From positions 3,665,501 to 3,729,500 of the forward strand of contig NZ_CP152407.1 of the NCBI RefSeq assembly GCF_038958875.1: 64,000 bases of DNA, given 5' to 3'. The DNA is from Acidovorax sp. FHTAMBA. GTDB lineage: Bacteria; Pseudomonadota; Gammaproteobacteria; Burkholderiales; Burkholderiaceae_C. Position numbers and translations under genes: made by a program. The notes beneath the pieces were generated by a model. The model worked only from the letters and a program-made list of their open reading frames with translations, did no database searches and had not been told where the DNA came from. Shown here in pieces: positions 1-7,643 of this stretch (its first letter is position 1; each line of letters begins with the position of its first letter).

Positions 1-2
1 CG

Positions 3-134
3 CCATCCTTAGCCGTGGCACCCACCACCGACACCGACCATTACAACGCCTGGGCCGAGCAACGCGTGCCGTACTCCCAGCGTGTGCGCCGCTGGCCTGC
101 AGGCCAACGGCCGAACAACCAAACTAACCCATGA
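3..134 (+). CDS. C-terminal end of an unidentified protein (partial)
   Basis: The window opens inside a reading frame that runs without a stop from base 3 to a TGA at 132-134. The TGA overlaps the ATG of the following methyltransferase gene in an ATGA arrangement. The 43 visible residues are polar and rich in Gln, Asn and Arg, and show no motif I recognise. The 4-bp overlap suggests translational coupling with the MmeI-like gene, so this may be an operon partner. Its function cannot be judged from the tail alone. Confidence 0.55.
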   Translation, partial: PSLAVAPTTDTDHYNAWAEQRVPYSQRVRRWPAGQRPNNQTNP

Positions 135-3100
135 CCCCCCAAGACTTCATCGCCAAATGGGGCGCGCCCGGTGGCGTGCCCGGCCCGGCCTACGCCCTGA
201 ACGAAGAACAAGGCGCGCAAAGCCACTTTCTGGACCTGTGCGAACTGCTCGGCGTGCCCAAGCCCGGCAGTGCCGAGGGCTACCGGTTTGAAGAAAAAAG
301 TGCGGTCATTGGCGGCAAGACGGGCTATTGCGACGTTTTCATGCGCGGCGTGTTTGCGTGGGAGAACAAAGCGCCCGGCAAAAACCTCGACACCGCGCTC
401 AAGCAACTGCTCACCTACAGCCTGGCGCTGTCCAACCCGCCCATCCTGGTCGTGTCCGATCGGCTCAGCATCCGCATCCACACCCAGTTCACGGGCCACC
501 CCAGCGCCACGCACACCGTCGCCATCGACGAGATGGACCAGCCGGACAAGCTGGCCCTGCTGCGCCGCATCTGGCAGGCCCCAGAAAGTTTCAAGCCGCG
601 CCAGACCAACCGCGACATCACCGAGGCCGCCGCCCAGAGCTTTGCCGCCCTGGCCGAAGGCCTGCGCCAGCGCGGCGCCACGGCCGATGAGCCCGCCGCC
701 AGCCAGCAGCAGCGCGCCAACCTGGTGGCGCACTTCCTCACGCAGTGCCTGTTCTGCTTTTTTGCCGAAGACGTGGGCCTGCTGCCGGGGCGCATGTTCG
801 AGCGCCTGCTGAACAACAAGCAAGCCACGCCCGAACGCCTCGGCCACGGCCTCACGCAGTTGTTCAGCGCCATGAAAGACGGCGGCCTCTACGGCGTGGA
901 CGACATTCCGTGGTTCAACGGCGGGCTGTTCCAGACCATTGCCGTGCCCGCCCTTTCCGCGCCAGACCTCGCAGAGCTGCGCCGCGCCGCCGACCTGGAC
1001 TGGAGCGCCATCGACGTCTCCATCTTCGGCACCCTGTTCGAACGCGGCCTGGACCCTGCCAAACGCAGCCAGCTTGGCGCGCACTACACCGACCCGGCCA
1101 CCATCGAGCGCCTCATCAACCCCGTCATCCGCCGCCCATTGCTACAAAAATGGGAGCTGGTAGCGCAACAGATACAAGGGCTGGCGGCCAAAATCACCAA
1201 AAAAGGCGACAAACACTACCGCGCAGCGCACGCCCTGTTCGTCACCTGGCTCGACGAACTCAAGCACTTCCGCGCCCTCGACCCGGCCTGCGGCAGCGGC
1301 AACTTTCTGTACCTCGCCCTCAAGTGCCTGAAAGACGTGGAGCACCACAGCCACCTGCAGGCCACCGAACTGGGCCTGGACCGCGAGGCCGACCTGGTGA
1401 CCGGCCCGCACAACGTGCTGGGCATCGAGCTGAACGAATACGCCGCCGAACTGGCCCGCGTCACCGTGTGGATTGGCGAACTGCAATGGCGCCTGGCGCA
1501 CGGCTACGAGTTCAAGACCAACCCCGTGCTCGACACGCTGGAACACATCGAATGCCGCGATGCGCTGCTGGCCGAGGGCGGCGCCGAAGCCGCGTGGCCT
1601 GCGGCGGATGTGGTGGTGGGGAACCCGCCGTTTTTGGGCGACAAGAAAATGCGCGCCGAACTGGGCGACGCCACCACCACCCTGCTGCGCAAAACCTACG
1701 AAGGCCGCGTGCCCGGCGGCGCCGACCTGGTGTGCTACTGGTTCGACAAGGCCCGCGCGCAGATGGCGGCAGGCCAGTTGCTGCGCGCCGGGCTGGTCAC
1801 CACCAACTCGATTCGCGGCGGCGCCAACCGCAAGGTGCTGGATGCGATCTGCACACAGACGCGCATCTTTGAGGCCTGGAGCGATGAGCCGTGGGTGAAC
1901 AACGGTGCAGCGGTGCGGGTTTCGCTGGTGGCGTTTGGCACTGCTGAGCAGCCTGCATTGCTCGACGGCTCTCCCGTCTCGGCAATCTACAGCGACTTGC
2001 ACGCTGCGGGCGAGCACACCACCGACCTCTCCACCGCGCAACGCTTGCGCACCAATGCAGGAGTTAGCTTTCAAGGCCCCGTGCTGGTGGGCGATTTCGA
2101 GGTGGGGGCTGACATAGCAATCGCGTGGCTGGCAAGTCCCAACCCACATGGACATTCCAACGCAGAGGTGTTACGCCCACTCACGAACGGCAAGGACATT
2201 ACAAGTCGAAGCCGGGGCTTATGGGTGGTTGACTTCAGTAGTCGGCCCATTGCGGAAGCATCGCTCTACACGGAGCCATTCACGCATGTTGAGAAAGCCG
2301 TGAAGCCGATGCGAATGGCCAGCAACGACGCGAGTCGAAAAGCCCGCTGGTGGCTCCACGGACGCTCAGGTACCGACTACCGAGCGGCGACAGCCCAGAT
2401 TCCGCGTTATCTAGCGACTTCGCAAGTATCAAAACACCGCGTTTTCGTGTGGCAGCCGAGCATTGTTTGGCCGCATCAGACCGTCATCGCCATCGCCCGC
2501 GCCGACGACACCACCTTCGGCATCCTGCACAGCCGCTTCCACGAACTCTGGGCGCTGCGCATGGGCACCTCGCTGGAAGACCGGCCGCGCTACACCCCCA
2601 CCACCTGCTTCGAAACCTTCCCCTTTCCCGCAGGCCTCACCCCGGCAGACACCGCGCACCAGCGCACCGAGGCGGTGGAAGGCGGCGCGCTGATTCCGGC
2701 CGACCTTCCAGATACTTTGTCAGACGCCTTGCCCACAGAGGATTTCAAGCCAAATCAGCCGCTAGCGCCCGCCCATCAAGCGCCAGCAGCTATCAAAACC
2801 ATACCACCCCGCCAGGCGGCCACCGCGATTGCACAGGCCGCCCAGCGCCTCAACACCCTGCGCCAGGCCTGGCTGAACCCGCCGGAATGGACGGACACCG
2901 TGCCCGAGGTGGTGCCGTTGGGGCTGCAGCACTCGCCCTACCCCGACCGCACGGTGCCCAAGCCCGGTTTCGAAAAAGACCTGGCCAAGCGCACGCTCAC
3001 CAACCTCTACAACCAGCGCCCCGCCTGGCTGGCCGCCGCCCATGCGCAGCTGGATGCAGCGGTGGCAGCAGCCTATGGCTGGGCCGACTACACGGCAGAC

Positions 3101-3172
3101 ATGCCCGATGATGAAATCCTGCGCCGCCTGCTGGCGCTGAACCTGCAACGCTGCACATCTGAAGGAGCCTGA
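131..3172 (+). CDS. MmeI-like (type IIL) fused restriction endonuclease / adenine-N6 methyltransferase
   Basis: This 1013-residue protein combines DNA cleavage and modification. Near the N-terminus it has a D-X9-E-X-K nuclease signature (D68, E78, K80), which matches the spacing known for MmeI. A helical spacer follows, then an amino-methyltransferase domain with motif I DPACGSGNF at 384-392 and motif IV NPPF at 498-501. A target-recognition and C-terminal helical part completes it. One polypeptide would therefore cut and methylate one strand, as in type IIL enzymes. The start overlaps the upstream stop. Two copies of the dispersed repeat lie in frame, at about residues 336-355 (spacer) and 871-891 (late target-recognition/C-terminal part). 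A methylase-only DISARM DrmMI role is less likely because the nuclease residues are present and no DISARM genes follow. Activity is not proven. Confidence 0.88.
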   Translation: MTPQDFIAKWGAPGGVPGPAYALNEEQGAQSHFLDLCELLGVPKPGSAEGYRFEEKSAVIGGKTGYCDVFMRGVFAWENKAPGKNLDTALKQLLTYSLALSNPPILVVSDRLSIRIHTQFTGHPSATHTVAIDEMDQPDKLALLRRIWQAPESFKPRQTNRDITEAAAQSFAALAEGLRQRGATADEPAASQQQRANLVAHFLTQCLFCFFAEDVGLLPGRMFERLLNNKQATPERLGHGLTQLFSAMKDGGLYGVDDIPWFNGGLFQTIAVPALSAPDLAELRRAADLDWSAIDVSIFGTLFERGLDPAKRSQLGAHYTDPATIERLINPVIRRPLLQKWELVAQQIQGLAAKITKKGDKHYRAAHALFVTWLDELKHFRALDPACGSGNFLYLALKCLKDVEHHSHLQATELGLDREADLVTGPHNVLGIELNEYAAELARVTVWIGELQWRLAHGYEFKTNPVLDTLEHIECRDALLAEGGAEAAWPAADVVVGNPPFLGDKKMRAELGDATTTLLRKTYEGRVPGGADLVCYWFDKARAQMAAGQLLRAGLVTTNSIRGGANRKVLDAICTQTRIFEAWSDEPWVNNGAAVRVSLVAFGTAEQPALLDGSPVSAIYSDLHAAGEHTTDLSTAQRLRTNAGVSFQGPVLVGDFEVGADIAIAWLASPNPHGHSNAEVLRPLTNGKDITSRSRGLWVVDFSSRPIAEASLYTEPFTHVEKAVKPMRMASNDASRKARWWLHGRSGTDYRAATAQIPRYLATSQVSKHRVFVWQPSIVWPHQTVIAIARADDTTFGILHSRFHELWALRMGTSLEDRPRYTPTTCFETFPFPAGLTPADTAHQRTEAVEGGALIPADLPDTLSDALPTEDFKPNQPLAPAHQAPAAIKTIPPRQAATAIAQAAQRLNTLRQAWLNPPEWTDTVPEVVPLGLQHSPYPDRTVPKPGFEKDLAKRTLTNLYNQRPAWLAAAHAQLDAAVAAAYGWADYTADMPDDEILRRLLALNLQRCTSEGA
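1138..1195 (+). repeat. Dispersed palindromic repeat, copy A (inside the MmeI-like gene)
   Basis: Matches the family pattern: ATTGCTA edge, AGCTGGTAGCGC core, then GGCTGGCGGCCAAAATC. It is read in frame in the spacer between the nuclease and methyltransferase domains. Confidence 0.65.
2742..2803 (-). repeat. Dispersed palindromic repeat, copy B (inside the MmeI-like gene)
   Basis: On the minus strand it reads TTTTGATAGCTGCTGGCGC, then a GCGCTAGCGGC arm and a GGCTTGAAA edge. It lies in frame near residues 871-891 of the restriction enzyme. Confidence 0.75.
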
Positions 3173-3173
3173 C

Positions 3174-3440
3174 ATGCGCCCTGCCCCTGCGACACCCGAG
3201 GAAGTCGGCGACGGCGAGGACCGCCTGGTGGATGTGCACAGCCCCGAGGTGCCGCAGTCCATCCGCACCCGGGTGCAGGCCTTGGCGCAGCCGGGCGACC
3301 AGCTGTGGCGCTGCCCGCGCCTGTCGGCGCCCCGCGGGGCGCTGGGCCTTCTGGGTGTAGGCCCGCGGGATGTGGTGATCGAGTGGTGGCTGCTGGACGC
3401 GCAGGGTGAGCTGATCGAGGCGTTCTGGGAAGAGGCATGA
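3174..3440 (+). CDS. Small hypothetical protein, operon partner of the MmeI-like gene
   Basis: An 88-residue acidic protein whose ATG comes one base after the stop of the MmeI-like gene, preceded by GAAGGAG within that gene's end. It contains no transmembrane segment and no catalytic motif I recognise. Tryptophans cluster toward the C-terminus (EWWLLDAQGELIEAFWEEA). The tight spacing implies co-transcription with the restriction-modification gene, but any role in it (inhibitor, controller, accessory) would be a guess. Codon use resembles its neighbours. Confidence 0.6.
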   Translation: MRPAPATPEEVGDGEDRLVDVHSPEVPQSIRTRVQALAQPGDQLWRCPRLSAPRGALGLLGVGPRDVVIEWWLLDAQGELIEAFWEEA

Positions 3441-3448
3441 GTCGCACC

Positions 3449-3466
3449 GCAGCCCCCCAGGGCTGC
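3449..3466. terminator. Hairpin between convergent genes (no T-run)
   Basis: A perfect 7-bp stem, GCAGCCC/GGGCTGC with a 4-base loop, sits between two gene ends that face each other (3440 and 3479). No T-tract follows on either strand, so it is at best a weak or factor-assisted terminator. Confidence 0.35.
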
Positions 3467-3478
3467 ACCGCGGCGGGC

Positions 3479-4690
3479 TCACAAATCCTGCGCCACCGTT
3501 GCGAACTGCCCCAGCATGAAGGTGATGAACGGCGGCACGCATTGCAGGTGCCCGGCCACGGGCTGCGCGCGGCATTCGGTCAGGCTCACCAGGTCGCCCG
3601 CGCCCCGCTGCTGCATGGCGCGCACGGTGCTGACCGAGCTGGCGTAGGGCACGGTGCGGTCATCGCGGCCGTGGTACAGGCGCACGGGCACGCCGGGTTT
3701 CCAGTCGTACACGTTGCTGGCGCGGGCCAGGGCCTGCACATCGTCGGCCAGAAAGTGGTCGATGAAGCGCGTGTCGTAGGCCACGTCGGCATCGCCCGGG
3801 ATCAGCGCGCGCAGCAGCAGGCGGCGCACCTCGCGCTGTACGCTGCCGCCCAGGTAGCGCAGCAGCCCCGGGTTAAGGAGCGCGCCGATCACCGGCTGCT
3901 CCTGCCGCACCAGGTCCACCAGGCCTTCCATGGTGGTCTGCACGTTGTAGGGCCCGGCGCCCGGCACCACCATGCGCAGGTGCTGCAGATGGGGTGATGC
4001 GCTGGCTTGCAGCGCGCGGTGGGCGGCCAGGGTGACGTAGCCGCCTTCGGAGTAGCCGGTCAGAAAGAGCTGGCCGTTGTCGGCCACGCCGGCCTGGCCG
4101 CGCCAGGTGCGGGCTGCGGTCAGAAAATCCACCGTGGCGGCCGCGGACGGCGCCGCCAGCAGGTAGGGGTGGGGCGTGCCCCTGGAGGCGCCAAAGCCCA
4201 CGTAGTCGGGCGCCAGCACGATGTAGCCCAGCGACGCCAGCACCACCGCCACCTCCGACGCCACGGCGTTGTTGCTGGGCGCCTCGGCATCGCGGAACAG
4301 GGTGCCGTGCTGGTAGCTGAGCACCGGGCTTTGGGCGCCGGCGGGCTTTTGCGGCACGCTGACCAGGCCCGAGGCCCGCACCTCGTTGCCGTCGGCGTCG
4401 GTGGTGAGGTATTCGAGCCGGTAGGCGGTAACGCTGTAGCGCGGCACGACGCCCTCGGCCAGCGACTCCTTGGCGGCCAAGGCGGCAGCAATGTCGGCGG
4501 CGGCAATGCTGCCAAGGCGGGCGGCAGATTCGAGCTGGCCGGCGCGCACCGGCGGCGGGGGCGGCGGTGGCGGGGTGCCGCCATCGGCGGGGTCATCGTT
4601 GCCCCCGCCGCCACAGGCGGCCAGCGTGGCGATGAGGGCCAGCGCCAACGCGCGGCGACTTGCGGACAGCGTCATCGGGAGGGTGAACAT
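3479..4690 (-). CDS. Secreted lipase-like alpha/beta hydrolase lipoprotein
   Basis: From the ATG at 4690 this gives 403 residues: a signal peptide with lipobox LAAC (Cys26), a Gly/Pro-rich linker with eight prolines (about 40-47), and an alpha/beta hydrolase domain. The nucleophile elbow is GYSEGG (Ser214), preceded by an HGT oxyanion-type motif near 128. A later GRDDRTVPY supplies the likely acid residue and a GH near the C-terminus the likely histidine. This pattern fits the secretory lipase family (PF03583). The protein should be anchored in the outer membrane or periplasm. An upstream in-frame extension lacks signal character, so the ATG before the signal peptide was chosen. No strong Shine-Dalgarno is visible. 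The substrate is unknown. Confidence 0.82.
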   Translation of the reverse strand: MFTLPMTLSASRRALALALIATLAACGGGGNDDPADGGTPPPPPPPPVRAGQLESAARLGSIAAADIAAALAAKESLAEGVVPRYSVTAYRLEYLTTDADGNEVRASGLVSVPQKPAGAQSPVLSYQHGTLFRDAEAPSNNAVASEVAVVLASLGYIVLAPDYVGFGASRGTPHPYLLAAPSAAATVDFLTAARTWRGQAGVADNGQLFLTGYSEGGYVTLAAHRALQASASPHLQHLRMVVPGAGPYNVQTTMEGLVDLVRQEQPVIGALLNPGLLRYLGGSVQREVRRLLLRALIPGDADVAYDTRFIDHFLADDVQALARASNVYDWKPGVPVRLYHGRDDRTVPYASSVSTVRAMQQRGAGDLVSLTECRAQPVAGHLQCVPPFITFMLGQFATVAQDL

Positions 4691-4718
4691 GGCGGGGCTT
4701 TCGGAGGTGATGCCACCG

Positions 4719-4724
4719 ATGATA
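4719..4724 (-). promoter_or_regulatory. Possible -10 element for the lipase-like gene
   Basis: TATCAT on the minus strand lies 28 bases upstream of the chosen ATG at 4690. No convincing -35 hexamer is visible. Confidence 0.3.
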
Positions 4725-4817
4725 GGAGCGTGCGCCCGGCGCTGCCCGCTGCTGCCGGAAAACCACCCGCCAAGCGGGCCGGAACCATCGGTGGAAGGAC
4801 AGCGGCGCGATTTATAT

Positions 4818-4874
4818 GGCAAAAAGTGGCTCCAGCGCTTATCCAACAAGTGCAGGCAGCTATTATTTTTATGA
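4818..4874 (-). repeat. Dispersed palindromic repeat, copy C (intergenic)
   Basis: On the minus strand it reads AATAGCTGCCTGCACTTG, then GGATAAGCGCTGGAGCC. It lies between the divergent lipase-like and Anbu genes, in a 288-bp gap whose other content is the putative lipase -10 and the Anbu leader. Confidence 0.7.
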
Positions 4875-4978
4875 ATCTATCGGGGGCTCTGCCGGGCCCG
4901 ACCTGCGCGCGCCAGCGCCCGCCCGCCGCGCCCGACTTAAACTCCCCGTCTCCCCTGTCCAACGATTGCCATTCCTTC

Positions 4979-5806
4979 ATGACGTATTGCGTCGCCATCA
5001 AACTCAACGCCGGGCTGGTTTTCCTGTCCGATTCGCGCACCAATGCGGGCCTGGACCAGATCAGCTCTTTTCGCAAGATGATGGTGTACGAGAAGGCGGG
5101 CGACCGTTTCATGGTGCTGCTGTCGGCAGGCAACCTGTCCATCTCCCAGTCGGTGCGCGAGATCCTGCAGACGGAGCAGCTCAAGGACGGAGATTCGGGC
5201 GAGACGATCTCGATCTGGAACGCCAAGAGCATGTTCGACGCCGCCCGCGTGCTGGGCGCCGCCGTGCGCCATGTGCATGAGCGCGACGGCACGGCGCTCA
5301 AGCGCTCGGGCGTGGACTTCAATGTGTCCATGGTGTTTGGTGGCCAGATCAAGGGCGAGGGCATGCGCCTGTTTCAGGTGTATTCGGCCGGCAATTTCAT
5401 CGAGGCCACATCCGAGACGCCCTACTTCCAGGTGGGAGAGTCGAAATACGGCAAGCCCGTGCTCGACCGCGTTCTCACCCCCGAAACGCCGCTGGATGAA
5501 GCCGCCAAATGCGCGCTGGTGTCGATGGACAGCACGCTCAAGTCGAACCTGTCCGTGGGCCTGCCGCTGGACCTGGTGGTGTACGAGGTGGACCGCTTTT
5601 GCACCGAGAAGGTGGTCTGCATCGATGAGAACAACCCGTATTTCCGGATGCTGCACGACAGCTGGGGCGAAAAGCTGCGCCAGGTGTTCGACAGCATCGA
5701 AGACCCCGCCTGGGGCGGTGGCGCCACGAGCGTGCCTATCCTTGTGAACCCTTCGCGCAGCAAGCCGCTCAAGAAGATCACGAACCATCTGGACAAACTC
5801 GTCTGA
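4979..5806 (+). CDS. anbu: Anbu proteasome-like hydrolase (COG3484)
   Basis: A 275-residue Ntn-hydrolase of the Anbu (ancestral beta subunit) family. After removal of Met the nucleophile would be Thr1 in TYCVAIKL, with Asp17 (SDSRTNAG) and Lys32 (SFRKM) at proteasome-type positions. GxLSAGNLS-type strand motifs follow. Anbu forms ring- or lock-washer-shaped assemblies in the cytosol; its physiological substrate is unsettled. The ATG at 4979 is fixed by the need for Met-Thr at the N-terminus. In many genomes Anbu sits beside a transglutaminase-like protease, an alpha-E (DUF403) gene and an ATP-grasp-like (COG2308) gene. None of these is adjacent here, although a transglutaminase-like gene lies at 42747. 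Confidence 0.9.
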   Translation: MTYCVAIKLNAGLVFLSDSRTNAGLDQISSFRKMMVYEKAGDRFMVLLSAGNLSISQSVREILQTEQLKDGDSGETISIWNAKSMFDAARVLGAAVRHVHERDGTALKRSGVDFNVSMVFGGQIKGEGMRLFQVYSAGNFIEATSETPYFQVGESKYGKPVLDRVLTPETPLDEAAKCALVSMDSTLKSNLSVGLPLDLVVYEVDRFCTEKVVCIDENNPYFRMLHDSWGEKLRQVFDSIEDPAWGGGATSVPILVNPSRSKPLKKITNHLDKLV

Positions 5807-5869
5807 CCTGCCCGTGCGGGCCTGGTGCGCCACCGCAGGGTGTGTTGCGCGCGGCCCCCTCACCACTCC

Positions 5870-6691
5870 ATGCTTCCCATCGTTTTCTCGCACGCGAACA
5901 GCTTTCCGGCCAGCACTTACCGTGTGCTTTTCAGGCACCTCAAGGCCCGGGGGTTTGACGTCAGCGCGGTCGACAGCTTTGGCCACGACCCCCAATTCCC
6001 GGTGACCAACAACTGGCCGCATCTGGTGCAGCAACTGGCGGATTTCGCGTCGGCCCAGGTGCAGCGCCTGGGCGAGCCGGTGTTTCTGGTGGGCCATTCG
6101 CTGGGCGGGTTTTTGAGCGTGATGGCCGCAGCGCGCCACCCGGAGCTGGCGCGCGGTGTGCTGCTGATCGACTCCCCGCTCCTGGGGGGCTGGAAGGCCA
6201 ACGCGCTGGGCGTGGCCAAGCGCACCCAGGTGGTGGGCTCCATCTCGCCGGGCAAGGTGAGCCGGCAGCGGCGCTTCAGCTGGGCCAGCAACGATGAGGC
6301 GATGGAGCACTTTCGAAAGAAAAAAGCCTTTGCCCGCTGGAACCCCGAGGTGCTGCAGGACTACATCACCCATGGCCTGCGCGACCACGAGGGCAAACGC
6401 GTGCTGGGCTTCGACCGCGCCGTGGAGACCGCGATCTACAACACGCTGCCGCACAACCTGGGCCGCCTGCTCAGCACCCACCCGCTGCGCTGCCCGGCAG
6501 CGTTCATCGGCGGACGGGATTCGGACGAAATGAAGCAGGTGGGCATGGCCATGACGCTGCGCATCACCGAAGGCCGCACCATGATGCTGGACGGCAGCCA
6601 CCTGTTCCCCATGGAGCAACCGGTGGCCACGGCGGCGGCCATTGAGGCTTCGCTCCTCAATCTCGCAGCATTCAAGCCGCAACACCGCTAA
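5870..6691 (+). CDS. Alpha/beta hydrolase
   Basis: A 273-residue cytosolic alpha/beta hydrolase with the N-terminal strand and HAN oxyanion region (VFSHANSF). The nucleophile elbow is GHSLGG (Ser77) and a C-terminal DGSHLFPME carries the probable catalytic His. There is no signal peptide. It follows Anbu by 63 bp on the same strand and may be co-transcribed. Upstream in-frame codons encode low-quality sequence, so the ATG giving MLPIVFSHAN was preferred. The family covers esterases, haloperoxidase-like enzymes and C-C hydrolases, and the substrate cannot be assigned. Confidence 0.8.
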   Translation: MLPIVFSHANSFPASTYRVLFRHLKARGFDVSAVDSFGHDPQFPVTNNWPHLVQQLADFASAQVQRLGEPVFLVGHSLGGFLSVMAAARHPELARGVLLIDSPLLGGWKANALGVAKRTQVVGSISPGKVSRQRRFSWASNDEAMEHFRKKKAFARWNPEVLQDYITHGLRDHEGKRVLGFDRAVETAIYNTLPHNLGRLLSTHPLRCPAAFIGGRDSDEMKQVGMAMTLRITEGRTMMLDGSHLFPMEQPVATAAAIEASLLNLAAFKPQHR

Positions 6692-6818
6692 AAATCACAC
6701 CAACGGGTTGTAAACCTGCACCAAAAAGCAGGTAGTACGCGAAGTTGGGGTAGCCAGCGGAAGCATTCACGCATCCATCCCCTACACTGGAGGATTGTTA
6801 CAGCGTGATACAGCCACC

Positions 6819-7643
6819 ATGCCTGCGCAATCCCCCTTGGCCAGGCGCCTGCCGGCGCTGAGCTTTGCCCTACTGTCTGCCTATCTGGCAGCCACGGCTG
6901 CGCGCACCCACAACGACACCACGATCGCGATCGTGCTCGCGTCGGTACTGATGTTCGCGTGCTGCTGGGCCAGTGCCACCCACCTGCTGGGCGCGCGGGC
7001 GGCCCTGCAGTTCGTGGCCATCGCGGTGGGCTTTGGCTGGTTTGCAGAGCAGATGGGAACCACGCACGGCTGGTTCTTTGGCCACTACACCTACACCGAT
7101 GTGCTGGGCGCGCGCCTGGTGGATGTGCCCATCGTCATCCCGATGATGTGGTTCGCGCTGGCGTACTCGGGCTATGTGATCAGCAACCTCATCGTGTGGC
7201 AGTCGCCTGTAGATGGGGCGCCCGGGCTGGGCAATGCCGTCATGCTGTCATTTCTGGCGGCCATGATCGTGACCGCCTTCGACCTGGGGGCCGACCCTTA
7301 TCTGGTCTACACCCTGAAGGCGTGGATCATGGCCAAGACCGATGGCGCCTGGTTCGGGGAAACCGTGCAGGGCTTTTTTGGCTGGGTGTTTGTGGCGTTT
7401 GTCATCATCTTCGGCTTTCGGCTATCGGTGCGCCACCGTGCTCTGCAACCGGGCGGCCGGTTCCTGCCACGGCATGCCATGGTGCCGCTGGCGATCTACG
7501 CCTCGGGCATGGTGTTTCAGATGGTGCTGGGCAATCCGGTCGAAATCCGCTCGATCGCACCCTTTGCCATGGGCATTCCGCTGCTATGCGCCCTGGCCGG
7601 CCTGCAGCGCTGGCGCGCCGCAGCGCGGGAGGTACGCGTATGA
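6819..7643 (+). CDS. DUF422 carotenoid-biosynthesis-type integral membrane protein
   Basis: A 274-residue polytopic protein with about seven hydrophobic segments and the DUF422 (CruF-like hydratase) signature region GTTHGWFFGHYTYTD, followed by VPIVIPMMWFALAYSGYVIS. Relatives hydrate isoprenoid double bonds in carotenoid pathways, but no other carotenoid gene is visible here. A TACACT -10-like hexamer lies at 6783-6788. A GGAGGA at 6789-6794 is too far from the ATG and directly abuts a TTG at 6795, so the start is uncertain and 6819 is the conservative choice. The stop overlaps the next ATG (ATGA), which implies coupling with the haem oxygenase-like gene. Confidence 0.82.
   Translation: MPAQSPLARRLPALSFALLSAYLAATAARTHNDTTIAIVLASVLMFACCWASATHLLGARAALQFVAIAVGFGWFAEQMGTTHGWFFGHYTYTDVLGARLVDVPIVIPMMWFALAYSGYVISNLIVWQSPVDGAPGLGNAVMLSFLAAMIVTAFDLGADPYLVYTLKAWIMAKTDGAWFGETVQGFFGWVFVAFVIIFGFRLSVRHRALQPGGRFLPRHAMVPLAIYASGMVFQMVLGNPVEIRSIAPFAMGIPLLCALAGLQRWRAAAREVRV

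Noticed and set aside
131..3172. Reading the methyltransferase as DISARM DrmMI
   Set aside because: The D-X9-E-X-K nuclease residues are intact and no drmA, drmB, drmC or drmD-like gene follows. The upstream side is outside the window, so this is not fully excluded.
6706..6735. Hairpin ACCTGC...GCAGGT after the alpha/beta hydrolase gene as a terminator
   Set aside because: Only a 6-bp stem with no T-run on the plus strand.
6795..6818. TTG at 6795 as the start of the DUF422 gene
   Set aside because: The purine-rich site directly touches it with no spacing, and the extra residues are not membrane-protein-like; 6819 is kept with reservation.
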